From Microcella daejeonensis (GTDB lineage: Bacteria > Actinomycetota > Actinomycetes > Actinomycetales > Microbacteriaceae), in the NCBI RefSeq assembly GCF_026625045.1, contig NZ_CP113089.1:992001-1056000 (forward strand): DNA of 64,000 nucleotides, in the 5' to 3' direction. A program made the position numbers and the translations under genes. Shown in pieces: positions 41,578 to 51,068 of the stretch. The number at the start of each line of letters is the position of its first letter. Position 1 is the stretch's first letter. The notes under the pieces were generated by a model. It had not been told where the DNA came from. It was given only the letters and a program-made list of their open reading frames with translations, and ran no database searches.

Positions 41578-41647
41578 GGCCGGCGTTGTGCGCGGCCGGA
41601 GAGCGAGGGGCGCGGAGGGCGCGGCGGGCGCGGCCCGCGGCGCGGCT

Positions 41648-42352
41648 CTACTCGAGCCCGAGCATCCCCGTCAGATCGTCGACCGTGCGCGCGATCGCCG
41701 CGGCGTGCGCGTGCTCGGAGGGCGTGCCGTAACCCCACTCGACGGCGATCGTCGGCACGCCGTGCAGGGCCGCGCCCTCGATGTCGTGGATGCGGTCGCC
41801 GACCATGACGACGTTCGACAGGTCGACGCCGAGCCCGTCGAGGCGGCGCAGCGCCTCCTCGACGACGTCGGCCTTCGCGCTGCGGGTCTCGTCGGCCGAG
41901 GCTCCCGTGATGACGGTGAAGCAGGTCGCCAGGGTGACGTGCTCGAGCATGAGCGTGGCCGGAACCTCCGGCTTCGAGGTCGCGAGCGACAGCGGGATGC
42001 CCGCCGCGGCGATGCGCTGCACGAGCACCCCCATGCCGTCGTAGAGCGTCGAGTCGTAGGCACCGTCGTCGAGGTACTTCTCGCGGTAGATCTGCAGCGC
42101 GCGCTCGGAGGTCTCGGCGTCGAGGCCCGCGAGGAGAGCGAAGGACTCCATGATGGGCGGGCCGACCCAGCGCATGAGCGACTCGTGCGGCGGCACGGGC
42201 ATGCCGAGCTCGCGGAAGGTGTGCGCGAGGGTCGCCGTGATGCCCGGCGCGGAGTCGAGGATCGTGCCGTCGAGGTCGAGCAGGATCGCCGAGAAGGGTG
42301 GGAGGGGCTCCGGCAGGTCGGCGGGGAGCGGCGTCGAGGCGGCGGTAGTCAT
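41648..42352 (-). CDS. HAD-superfamily phosphatase (phosphoglycolate phosphatase-like)
   Basis: A 234-residue hydrolase. Motif I is LLDLDGTILDS near residues 23-33, with the nucleophile and acid Asp pair. Motif II is the Ser/Thr of SLATSKPEV, the motif III Lys is in SAKADVVEEALRR and the motif IV Asp is in VMVGDRIHDIEGA. The cap type and sequence match Gph/PpaX-like enzymes acting on small phosphate esters; exact specificity is not shown. The ATG at 42352 is used; 11 further codons upstream are open but less likely. The promoter side faces the nucS gene, 77 bases away. Confidence 0.92.
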   Translation of the reverse strand: MTTAASTPLPADLPEPLPPFSAILLDLDGTILDSAPGITATLAHTFRELGMPVPPHESLMRWVGPPIMESFALLAGLDAETSERALQIYREKYLDDGAYDSTLYDGMGVLVQRIAAAGIPLSLATSKPEVPATLMLEHVTLATCFTVITGASADETRSAKADVVEEALRRLDGLGVDLSNVVMVGDRIHDIEGAALHGVPTIAVEWGYGTPSEHAHAAAIARTVDDLTGMLGLE

Positions 42353-42429
42353 CACCGGAAGCCTAGAGGCGCCGGCGCCGAGCATCCTGACCCCGCGGAG
42401 GACGGTATGGCGGCCCGCGGACGGCGCGA

Positions 42430-43125
42430 TCAGAAGAGCCGGGGAACCCCGTCGTCGAGCCCGCGCATCGCGTCGTAGTCGAGCAGCAGGCAGCGGATGC
42501 CGCGATCCTCGGCGAGGGTGCGCGCCTGCGGCGTGATCTCCTGCGCGGCGAAGACGCCGGCGACCGGCGCGAGCAGCGGGTCGCGGTTCATGAGCTCGAG
42601 GTAGCGGGTCAGCTGCTCCACGCCGTCGATGCCGCCGCGCCGCTTGATCTCGACGGCGAGGGATGCCCCGCTCGCGTCACGGGCGAGGATGTCGACCGGC
42701 CCGATCGCCGTCATGTACTCGCGGCGCACGAGCGTCGTGCCCTCGCCCAGCAGCGCGATCTGCTCGGCGAGCAGCTTCTGCAGGTGCGCCTCGACGCCGT
42801 CCTTCTGCAGCCCCGGGTCGAGCCCCAGCTCGTGCGCCGTTTCGTGCACGACCTCGTGGATCGACACCACGAGCATGTCGGCCGTCTTCGCGTGCGTGAC
42901 CCGCCACAGCGCGGTGACGCCGGCCGCGCGCTGATCGTCGTCGGGCTCGTGCACCGTGAGGGAGCAGGGCGGGCTCATCCAGTTGAGCGGCTTGTACGAG
43001 CCGCCGTCGCTGTGCACGAGCAGAGACCCGTCGTTCTTGTGGATGAGCAGGCGCGTCGCGAGCGGCAGATGCGCACTGAGTCGCCCGGCGTAGTCGACGG
43101 AACACTTGGCAATGACGAGGCGCAC
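42430..43125 (-). CDS. nucS: NucS/EndoMS mismatch-specific endonuclease
   Basis: A 231-residue nuclease that cuts both strands at mispaired bases and replaces MutS-MutL mismatch repair in most actinobacteria. The N-terminal DNA-binding and dimer domain is [16 protein letters not shown]...[13 protein letters not shown]. The C-terminal RecB-like catalytic domain has GPVDILARD and the [19 protein letters not shown] motif. The C-terminal end, GVPRLF, resembles the short peptide that contacts the sliding clamp. It is last in a possible SDR-NucS run, 25 bases after the SDR gene. Confidence 0.95.
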   Translation of the reverse strand: MRLVIAKCSVDYAGRLSAHLPLATRLLIHKNDGSLLVHSDGGSYKPLNWMSPPCSLTVHEPDDDQRAAGVTALWRVTHAKTADMLVVSIHEVVHETAHELGLDPGLQKDGVEAHLQKLLAEQIALLGEGTTLVRREYMTAIGPVDILARDASGASLAVEIKRRGGIDGVEQLTRYLELMNRDPLLAPVAGVFAAQEITPQARTLAEDRGIRCLLLDYDAMRGLDDGVPRLF

Positions 43126-43150
43126 GAGGGTCGAGTCTAAGCGGGCGCGC

Positions 43151-43972
43151 TCAGCCCCAGACCCCCGGCCGGTGCTCCTCCGCGACGCTGCCGCCGCCGT
43201 CGACGACGATGAGCTGCCCCGTCACGTAGGCGGCGCCGGGCGACGCGAGCCAGGCGATCGCGCTCGCCACCTCGTCGGGGGTGCCGCTGCGGCCGAGGGG
43301 CGTGAGCGTTCCCTCGACCGCCTCCTGCTCCAACTGCGAGCCCGTGGCGATCCAGCCCGGGGCGACCGCGTTGACCGTGATGCCGTGGCGCGCCTCGTCG
43401 ACGGCCAGCGCGCGGGTGAAGCCGAGCATCCCCGCCTTCGCCGTCGCGTAGCCGAGGTCGTCGCGGGCAGCCTGCACGGCGCCCGTCGTCGAGGCCACCG
43501 AGACGACGCGGCCCCAGCCGCGCTCGCGCATGCCGGCCACCACGCCGCGCGTCACCAGGAACACGCTCGTCAGGTTCACGTCGACCGCGCTGCGCCACTC
43601 GGCGACCGTCATGCCGATGTCGCCGCGCGGCATCTGCTCGCCGACGGCGACCATGCCCGCGTTGTTGACGAGCACGTCGACCGCGCCCAGCAGCTCGTGC
43701 ACCGACGCCAGGGCGGCGCCCGCCGCGGCCTCCGTCTCGAGGCGCGCGACCACGCCGACCGCGTCGAAGCCGAGCTCGCGCAGCTCGTCGACGCGCGCCG
43801 CGATGCGGTCGGTCGTCGCCGTCATGGCGACGCGGGCACCGAGCTCGGCGAGGGCGCGGGCCGTGGCGAAGCCGATGCCCGATGCCGATCCGCAGCCGGT
43901 GACGAGCGCCGTGCGACCGGTCAGGTCGAGAGCGGACGGCAGGGCGGGCGGTGCGGAGGGGAGCGCGGTCAT
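43151..43972 (-). CDS. Short-chain dehydrogenase/reductase (FabG-like)
   Basis: A 273-residue SDR. The cofactor motif [10 protein letters not shown] is near residues 23-32, [10 protein letters not shown] near 95, the catalytic Ser in [15 protein letters not shown] near residue 170 and the APGWIATGS block after it. Classic SDRs of this shape reduce 3-oxoacyl or other ketone groups with NADPH. It sits 9 bases after an MFS transporter on the same strand, suggesting co-expression with export or uptake of a small molecule; the substrate is unknown. Confidence 0.9.
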   Translation of the reverse strand: MTALPSAPPALPSALDLTGRTALVTGCGSASGIGFATARALAELGARVAMTATTDRIAARVDELRELGFDAVGVVARLETEAAAGAALASVHELLGAVDVLVNNAGMVAVGEQMPRGDIGMTVAEWRSAVDVNLTSVFLVTRGVVAGMRERGWGRVVSVASTTGAVQAARDDLGYATAKAGMLGFTRALAVDEARHGITVNAVAPGWIATGSQLEQEAVEGTLTPLGRSGTPDEVASAIAWLASPGAAYVTGQLIVVDGGGSVAEEHRPGVWG

Positions 43973-43981
43973 GCGCTCAGG

Positions 43982-45253
43982 CTACGGGCGGGCATCCTCA
44001 TCGACGGATGCCCGTGCCGGAGCCTGATCGGCCGCCCGCGCGCCCGCGGCCGCACCACGCTCGCGCGCGGCGCCCGAGGCGATCGCCGCGACGAGGATGA
44101 GCACGAGGACGATCCAGAGGGCATTGAGCAGGCCGATGCGCTCGCCGAGGAAGCCGATGACCGGCGGGCCGACGAGGAAGGCGAAGTAGCCGACCGTCGC
44201 GACGGCGGCGACGGAGGCGGCGGCCCTCGAGGGGTCGTCGGCCGCGGCCGACATGCCCACCGGGAACCCGAGCGAGGAGCCGAGTCCCCAGGCGAAGATG
44301 CCGAGCGCGGCGATGATCGGCTGGTCGACGGTGATGAGCACGGCGAGGCCGGCGGCGGCGAGGATCGCCGAGCCGCGCAGTACGGGCACGCGGCCGAAGC
44401 GGTCGAGGATCCAGACGCCGGCGATGCGGCCGATCGTCATCGCCGTGGCGAAGATGCCGAAGGCGAGGGCGCCCGTAGCCTCGTCGACGCCGCGGCCGTC
44501 GACGACGGCGAGGGCGAGCCAGTCGTTGGCCGAACCCTCGGCGAAGGCCATGCCGAGCACGATGAGGCCGATGAGTAGGATGCGCGGCTCGCGCCAGATC
44601 GCCAGGCGGTCGCGGAACGTCGACTTCTCGCCCGACTCGTTCTCGCCCTCGAGCCCGGCGAGCACGGCGTCGCGGGGCAGGAACCGCACGACGACGAGCG
44701 TCGCCACCAGCAGCAGCACCGCCATCGCCGACGCGTGCACGTCGACGCCGATGCCGAGGTCGGCGACGCCCGCGGCGATGGAGGCGCCGACGATGGTGCC
44801 GAAGCTCCAGGAGGCGTGGAACCAGGGCATGATCGAGCGCCCCTGACGCTGCTCGACGCCCGCGCCCTCGAGATTCATCGCGACATCGGTGATGCCCGTC
44901 GCGGCGCCGAAGAAGAGCAGCGTCACGAAGACGACCGCGAACGAGCCGATCGCCTGCGCGCCGATGCCGATGAGGGCGAGCCCGATCGAGGTCGTCACCA
45001 GCCCGACGAGGATCACCCGCCGCGTGCCGAGGCGAGCGATGACGTGGCTGCTCGACAGCAGGCCGAGGATCGAGCCGATCGCCATGCCGAGGATGAGCAG
45101 CCCGAACTGGTCGGTGCGCACGTCGAGGGCGTCGCGGATCGCCGGCGTGCGCGCCACCCAGGTGGCCATCGTCATGCCGTTGAGGGCGAAGACGACGAAG
45201 ACCGCGGCGCGCCAGGGGGCGAGCGCGGGGAGGGAGGCGGTGGGGGCGGTCAC
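43982..45253 (-). CDS. MFS transporter
   Basis: A 423-residue major facilitator with 12 predicted helices and the loop-2/3 motif GSILGLLSSSHVIARLGTRR. The GTG at 45253 is chosen because AAAGGG lies just upstream; the frame is open further but holds no conserved sequence. It is divergent from a LacI-family regulator, with a 16-bp palindrome between, and is probably under its control. The first helix pair (NGMTMATWVARTPAIRDAL) resembles YbjJ/sugar-type MFS permeases, so a carbohydrate or polyol substrate is plausible but unproven. Confidence 0.9.
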   Translation of the reverse strand: MTAPTASLPALAPWRAAVFVVFALNGMTMATWVARTPAIRDALDVRTDQFGLLILGMAIGSILGLLSSSHVIARLGTRRVILVGLVTTSIGLALIGIGAQAIGSFAVVFVTLLFFGAATGITDVAMNLEGAGVEQRQGRSIMPWFHASWSFGTIVGASIAAGVADLGIGVDVHASAMAVLLLVATLVVVRFLPRDAVLAGLEGENESGEKSTFRDRLAIWREPRILLIGLIVLGMAFAEGSANDWLALAVVDGRGVDEATGALAFGIFATAMTIGRIAGVWILDRFGRVPVLRGSAILAAAGLAVLITVDQPIIAALGIFAWGLGSSLGFPVGMSAAADDPSRAAASVAAVATVGYFAFLVGPPVIGFLGERIGLLNALWIVLVLILVAAIASGAARERGAAAGARAADQAPARASVDEDARP

Positions 45254-45323
45254 GTCGGGCCCTTTCGAGGGAGCGCCCGTGAGCGGGCGGAGCGGAGGTG
45301 AAGGATCTGAGGGGAGCGGGCCG

Positions 45324-45339
45324 ATCGAATCGATTCGAT
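45324..45339. promoter_or_regulatory. LacI-family operator between MFS and LacI genes
   Basis: A perfect 16-bp palindrome, ATCGAATCGATTCGAT, with a central CG step lies in the 113-base divergent gap, 28 bases before the LacI-type gene. This is the expected shape for a LacI/GalR dimer site controlling the MFS operon and the regulator itself. Confidence 0.75.
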
Positions 45340-45366
45340 ACCGCGGTTCGACTACGCTAACAGCCC

Positions 45367-46437
45367 ATGGCGACCCCGGCAAACAGTGCAGACGAGGGCG
45401 CCCGACCGACCCTCGCCCAGGTCGCCGCGCGCGCCGGCGTGAGCGCCTCGACCGCGAGCCTCGCCTTCAGCGGCGCCGGCCCCGTGGCGGAGGAGACGAA
45501 GCAGCGCGTGCTCGCCGCCGCCCGCGAGCTCGACTACGGCGGCCCCGACCCCCGCGCCCGCAGCCTGCGCACCGGCCGCAGCGGCATCATCGCCGTCGTC
45601 ATGGAGGACCGCATCCGCGACGCCTTCCGCGACCCCATGGTCGTCACGATGCTCGACGGCATCGCCGATGAGATCGGCGCCGCCGGCTACAGCCTCCTCC
45701 TGCTCACCGACAGCCTCGAGCGCCAGCAGGGCGGCCTGCGCGACGCCCCGATGGATGCCGCTCTCCTGCTCGGCTGCAGCACCGACCTCGACCCCGCCGT
45801 CGCCGTGCTGAGCCGCCGCCAGGTGCCGCTCATCGGCGTCGAGGCGCAGGCGCGCGAGGGGATGCACCTCGTCGACGTCGAGAACCGTGCGGGCATGCGC
45901 GCGGGAGCGCAGCACCTGCACGATCTGGGTCACCGGCGCGTGGGCATCCTGACCCTGCCGATGGACCGCCCGCACACCCGGGGCGCGCTCACCGCCGACT
46001 GGGAGACGTCGAGCGTCGCCTACACGGGCCGCGAGCGGTTGGCCGGCGTGCGCGACGTGTTCCCCGACGCGCCCGCGGTCGTCGCCGCCGGCAGCCTGCC
46101 CGAGGAGGGCGCGCTCGCGGCGCGGACCCTGCTCGACGCCCACCCCGACCTCACCGCGATCGTCGGGCAGAGCGACCTCATCGCGCTCGGCGCCATCCAG
46201 GCGGCCGAGGAGCGGGGGATGACCGTTCCGCGCGACCTCAGCGTGCTCGGCTTCGACGGCGCGCGCATCGACGGTCTCACCGACCGGCGTCTGACGACCA
46301 TCGTGCAGCCGAGCGTCGAGAAGGGGCGCACGGCGGCGCGCATGGCGCTCGCGGCGCTCGCCGGGGAGCCGGTGACGAGCGTCGTGTTCCCGGTCGAGCT
46401 GCGCCTGGGCGACACCACGGCGGCGCCGCGCGGCTGA
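45367..46437 (+). CDS. LacI/GalR-family transcriptional regulator
   Basis: A 356-residue repressor. The N-terminal helix-turn-helix and hinge is PTLAQVAARAGVSASTASLAFSGAGPVAEETKQRVLAAARELDY (residues about 12-56). A periplasmic-binding-protein-like sensor domain follows (SGIIAVVMEDRIRDAF, HDLGHRRVGILTLPMD, AIVGQSDLIALGAIQAAEERG, LSVLGFDGARI). The sensor suggests a sugar or related ligand. The target is most likely the divergent MFS-SDR run through the 45324-45339 palindrome. Confidence 0.93.
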   Translation: MATPANSADEGARPTLAQVAARAGVSASTASLAFSGAGPVAEETKQRVLAAARELDYGGPDPRARSLRTGRSGIIAVVMEDRIRDAFRDPMVVTMLDGIADEIGAAGYSLLLLTDSLERQQGGLRDAPMDAALLLGCSTDLDPAVAVLSRRQVPLIGVEAQAREGMHLVDVENRAGMRAGAQHLHDLGHRRVGILTLPMDRPHTRGALTADWETSSVAYTGRERLAGVRDVFPDAPAVVAAGSLPEEGALAARTLLDAHPDLTAIVGQSDLIALGAIQAAEERGMTVPRDLSVLGFDGARIDGLTDRRLTTIVQPSVEKGRTAARMALAALAGEPVTSVVFPVELRLGDTTAAPRG

Positions 46438-46550
46438 GCGCCCCGAGCCTGAGAGAAGCCTGGGCGTCCGTGACGATGCCCCGAGCATCCCCGTCTCCCC
46501 TGCGTACCCGGAAGCCATCCCGACTTCCCCTGACACGTGAGGAGCGCACC

Positions 46551-46724
46551 ATGAGCGCAGCGGACAAGGCCAAGCACCTCGGCGAGGAGCTCGTCGGCAA
46601 GGCCAAGGAGGCCGCCGGCAAGGTCACCGGCAACGAGAAGCTCGAGGCCGAGGGCAAGGCCGATCAGGCCACGGCCAACGCGAAGCAGGCCGGCGACGAC
46701 GTCAAGGACGTCTTCGGCAAGTAG
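46551..46724 (+). CDS. CsbD-family small stress protein
   Basis: A 57-residue charged, helical protein with the CsbD repeat pattern: GEELVGKAKEAAGKVTGNEKLEAEGKADQ and AGDDVKDVFGK. CsbD proteins are abundant in general-stress regulons; the biochemical role is unknown. The ATG at 46551 follows GAGGAG. A paralogue is encoded at 58731. It precedes the GlsB-like membrane gene and ends at a GC hairpin. Confidence 0.93.
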   Translation: MSAADKAKHLGEELVGKAKEAAGKVTGNEKLEAEGKADQATANAKQAGDDVKDVFGK

Positions 46725-46737
46725 TCCCGCACCGTTC

Positions 46738-46767
46738 CGGCCCCGACGGCTCCGGCCGCCGGGGCCG
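46738..46767 (+). terminator. Hairpin after csbD-like gene
   Basis: CGGCCCCG (46738-46745) pairs with CGGGGCCG (46760-46767) over a 14-base GC-rich loop, 13 bases beyond the CsbD stop. It may be a terminator or attenuator ahead of the GlsB-like gene. Confidence 0.55.
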
Positions 46768-46844
46768 TGCTCTGCGCGCCGCGAGCGCGCGAGCCGAGCA
46801 CCACCCCCACCCCTGACCGCATCACCAGACAAGGAACCGATCCC

Positions 46845-47108
46845 ATGGGCATTCTCGCCTTCCTCCTCCTCGGCCTCATCGCCGGCGCCATCGCCAAGCT
46901 GATCCTCCCCGGCAAGCAGGGCGGCGGCTGGCTCATCACCCTCGTGCTCGGCGTGCTCGGTGCCTTCCTCGGCGGCTTCATCGGCAGCGCGGCCTTCGGC
47001 GTCGGCATCGGCAGCTTCTTCGAGCTCAGCTCCTGGCTGCTCGCCATCGGCGGCGCGCTCATCGTGCTCGTGATCTACGGCGCGCTGACCGGCCGCAAGC
47101 GCGCGTAA
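46845..47108 (+). CDS. GlsB/YeaQ/YmgE-family stress-response membrane protein
   Basis: An 87-residue protein with three Gly-rich membrane helices: ILAFLLLGLIAGAIAKLILPGKQGG, ITLVLGVLGAFLGGFIGSA and LLAIGGALIVLVIYGAL. This is the transglycosylase-associated (GlsB) family, induced by general and envelope stress; the mechanism is unknown. The start is set by AAGGAACC upstream of the ATG at 46845. It follows the CsbD gene by 120 bases and ends just before a convergent kdpE. Confidence 0.92.
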   Translation: MGILAFLLLGLIAGAIAKLILPGKQGGGWLITLVLGVLGAFLGGFIGSAAFGVGIGSFFELSSWLLAIGGALIVLVIYGALTGRKRA

Positions 47109-47143
47109 CGCGTCTCATCCGCACCCCGACGGGCGCGCATCCT

Positions 47144-47889
<746 letters not shown>

Positions 47890-47893
<4 letters not shown>

Positions 47894-50412
47894 GCCTCGG
47901 CCCCGTCCTCGCGTGCGCCGTCGGCGTCGGTCGGGTCGCTCGCGGCGGCGAGCTCGACGACCATGGTGAGGCCGCCGCCCGGGGTGTCCTCCGGGTCGAT
48001 CGTGCCGCCCATCGCCGCGGTGAAGCCCTGCGACAGCGCGAGGCCCAGGCCGAGGCCCGTCGCGTTGTCCGTGTCGGTGAGGCGCTGGAACGGCGCGAAC
48101 ACCTCCTCGCGCCGCTCGGCGGGAACCCCGGGGCCGTGGTCGACGACGCGCAGCTGCACCCGATCGCCGATCGTGCTGACCGACAGCAGCGGAGGGGAGC
48201 CCTCGGGCGAGAAGCGCAGGGCGTTGGCGAGCAGGTTGACCACGACGCGCTGCGCGAGAGCGGCATCCGCCCGCATGACCACCCCTTCGCCCAGCTGCAG
48301 CCGCACGTCGTCGGGGCCCGCCCCCAGCTCGTCGAGCGCGTCGACGATCACGGAGTCGACGGCGACGTCGGCGAGCACCACCCCGAGGGTTCCGGCCTGC
48401 AGACGGCTAACATCCAGCAGGTCGGTCACGAGCTCGGTCAGCGAGAGCAGGCTCGCCTCGGCCGTCGCGAGCAGCTCGGAGCGGTCGGCGTCATCGAGGG
48501 CCACCTGCCCCGAGCGCAGGGCCGTCACGGAGGCGGTCGCCGCCGCGAGCGGGCGCCGCAGGTCGTGCCCGACCGCGGCGAGAAGGGCGCTGCGCAGCCG
48601 GTCGGCCTCGGCGATCGGGCGGGCGGCGTCGGCCTCGCCCGCGAGCCGGCGCTGCAGCAGGGCGAGGGCGAGCTGCGAGACGAAGGCGCCGAGGATGGTG
48701 CGGTCGGAGCTCGTCAGGGCGGGCCCGCGCAGGTAGAGGGTCGAGCCCTCGCCGAGCGGGATGCGCGTCTCCACGTCGCGGTCGTCGGCGAGGGAGGCGT
48801 CGCGCGCCGAATGGGTGACGTCGCCGCGCTGGGAGAGGATGACGCTCGTGAGGCCGAAGGCCTCGCGCAGGCGGTGCACGAGGGTGTCGAGGGCATCCGC
48901 GCCCGAGATGACGCTGCCGGCCACGCTCACGAGGGTGGCCGATTCGGCGGCCGAGCGCCGCGCGGCCGCGGCACGACGGGCGGCCTGGTCGACGATGATG
49001 CTCACCAGCACGGCCACGACCACGAAGATGCCGATCGCGGCGATGTCGCGCGGGCTGGCGATCGAGAGCCCGTAGAGCGGCTCGATGAAGAAGTAGTTGA
49101 GCACGAGCCCGGCCGAGAGCGCGCCGGCGAGGGCCGGCACGATGCCGCCGATGACCGTCACGACGACGACGAGCAGCTGGAAGGCGAGCACATCGGTGAC
49201 GATGGACTCGGGCGAGCGGAAGGGCGCGAGCAGCGCGGTGAGAGCGGGCAGGCCGACTCCGAGCACGAGGAACGCGAGCGCCAGGCGCCTTCTGCTCAGC
49301 GCTCGGCGCACGACGGGCAGTCGCAGCGTGGGGGCGGCCCCGTGCGAGACGATGTGCACGTCGATGTCGCCGGAGAGCCGGATGATCGCCTGGCTCACGC
49401 TCGGCCCGCCGAGGAGGGCGGCCCAGCGGCTGCGACGGCTGACGCCGATGACGAGCTGGGTGGCATCGACGCTGCGGGCGAACTCGATGAGGGCCGTGGG
49501 CACGTCGGTCGACACCAGCTCGTGGAAGCTGCCGCCGAGGGATTCGACGAGCGCGCGCTGGGCGGCGAGCGCGGGGGAGGGGCGGGCGGCGAGGCCGTCG
49601 GAGTCGCCCACGTGCACGGCGGTCAGCTCGCCCGCGCCGGATCGCGCCGTGATGCGGGCGGCGCGGCGGATGAGGGTCTCGCCCTCGTCGCCGCCGGTGA
49701 GCGCGACGACGACCCGCTCGCGCGACTCCCACATCGCATCGATGCCCTGCTCGCGGCGGTACCGGCGCAGGGCGTCCTCGACCTCGTCGGCGAGCCAGAG
49801 CAGCGCGAGCTCGCGCAGCGCCGTGAGGTTGCCGAGTCGGAAGTAGTTGCCGAGCGCCGCGTCGATGCGCTCGGCCGGGTACACGAGCCCGGCGCCGAGC
49901 CGCTCGCGCAGCGCCTGGGGGGCGATGTCGACGAGCTCGATGCGGTCGGCGGCACGCAGCACGTCGTCGGGGATGGTCTCGCGCTGGGCGACGCCCGTGA
50001 TGCGCTCGACGACGTCGTTGAGCGAGGCGATGTGCTGGATGTTGACGGTCGTGAGCACGTCGATGCCGGCGTCGCGCAGCCGGTCGACGTCCTCCCATCG
50101 CTTCTCCTCGGCCGAGCCGGGAGCGTTGGTGTGGGCGAGCTCGTCGACGAGGGCGACGGCGGGGGCGCGGGCGATGACGGCGTCGACGTCGAGCTCGTCG
50201 AGGGCGACGCCCCGATGCTCCACCCGACGGCGGGGGATGAGCTCGAGCTCGTCGACGAGGGCGGCGGTGGCCCGGCGCCCGTGGGTCTCGACGAGGGCGA
50301 CCACGACGTCGACCCCCTCGTCGCGCAGGCGTCGGCCCTCCTCGAGCATGGCGACGGTCTTGCCGACGCCCGGAGCGGCGCCGAGGAACACCCGCAGCAG
50401 CCCTCTCGTCAT
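47890..50412 (-). CDS. kdpD: KdpD potassium-sensing histidine kinase
   Basis: An 840-residue sensor. N-terminal KdpD domain with Walker-type GAAPGVGKTVAML (about residues 10-22) and TVNIQHIASLNDVVERI; a Usp-like domain near 240-360; four membrane helices near 385-490 (DUF4118); a GAF-like linker; and a kinase core with His616 in the H-box (AAVGHDLRRPLAAA), then N, G1 (RVVDHGPGVP) and G2 (GLGLGLALSQGF) boxes. All sensor parts are intact. It is translationally coupled to kdpE, 25 bases after kdpC. Confidence 0.95.
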
Positions 50413-50437
50413 GCCGCGTCCTCCCGCCCTGCCGGGC

Positions 50438-51046
50438 TCAGTCGAGTTGCTCGAGCGCGAGGTTCAGGCTCACGACGGTCACGCGCTCCTGACCGATGAA
50501 CCCGAGCGCCCGCGGCTCGATCATAGATTCCACGAGGGCGACGACGCGCTCGGGGTCGAGGTCCCGCGCCTCGGCCACGCGCGGGGCCTGCAGCAGCGCG
50601 TAGGCGGCGGAGATGTGCGGATCGAGCCCCGAGGCCGAGGTCGTCAGCGCGTCGACGGGCACCTCGCTCGGGTCGACGCCCTCGAACGCGGCGATGTCGG
50701 CCCGTCGCTGCTCGATCGCCGCGATCAGGTCGGGGTTCTCGGGGCCGAGGTTCGACCCGCTCGAGGCCCCGCCGTCGTAGCCGTCGCCCGCGGCGGAGGG
50801 CCGCGACTGGAACCACTCGGGCAGCGGGGCTCCCTCGGCATCGGTGAACGACTGGCCGAGGAGCCGGGATCCGATCACGTCACCGGCGTCGTCGCGCAGC
50901 AGCGAGCCATTGGCGGCGGCGGGCAGCAGCGCCTGCCCGAGACCGAGCACGGCGGCCGTGTAGAGCACGCCGGTGAGGAGGGTGAGCACGAGGAGGGCGC
51001 GCAGGCTCGTGCCGAGCGATCGCAGCCAGGGGCGGAGGGGACGCAT
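50438..51046 (-). CDS. kdpC: KdpC subunit of the potassium-transporting ATPase
   Basis: A 202-residue subunit with one N-terminal membrane helix (LGTSLRALLVLTLLTGVLYTAAVLGLGQ) and a periplasmic domain bearing the family motifs NGSLLRDDAGDVIGSRLLGQSF, FQSRPSAAGDGYDGGASSGSN and the GLDPHISAAYALLQAPRVA block. KdpC associates with KdpA-KdpB and raises ATP affinity. The gene is 22 bases after kdpB in the usual FABCDE order. Confidence 0.96.
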   Translation of the reverse strand: MRPLRPWLRSLGTSLRALLVLTLLTGVLYTAAVLGLGQALLPAAANGSLLRDDAGDVIGSRLLGQSFTDAEGAPLPEWFQSRPSAAGDGYDGGASSGSNLGPENPDLIAAIEQRRADIAAFEGVDPSEVPVDALTTSASGLDPHISAAYALLQAPRVAEARDLDPERVVALVESMIEPRALGFIGQERVTVVSLNLALEQLD

Positions 51047-51068
51047 GGTCAGCCTTTCCGATGCCGGT

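Larger units (their letters stand above)
40910..41647. other. 738-bp gene-free, strand-asymmetric repeat block
   Basis: The block lies between convergent genes. The plus strand is C-rich at 40920-41200 (58-bp direct repeat and decayed copies), carries a palindrome at 41371-41423 and becomes G/A-rich at 41452-41640 (9-bp tandem array). Open frames across it are low-complexity Arg/Pro/Ala or Arg/Gly strings and are not credible genes. Confidence 0.75.

Noticed and set aside
41279..41640. Arg/Gly-rich product from the 9-bp array considered as an RGG-type protein
   Set aside because: No ribosome site and no conserved domain; codon content simply mirrors the repeat.
39898..41808. 636-codon plus-strand frame through the repeat block
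   Set aside because: It runs out of frame with the srsC-like gene and then through repeats as Arg/Pro/Ala strings. The period-nine and period-three repeats keep all frames open.
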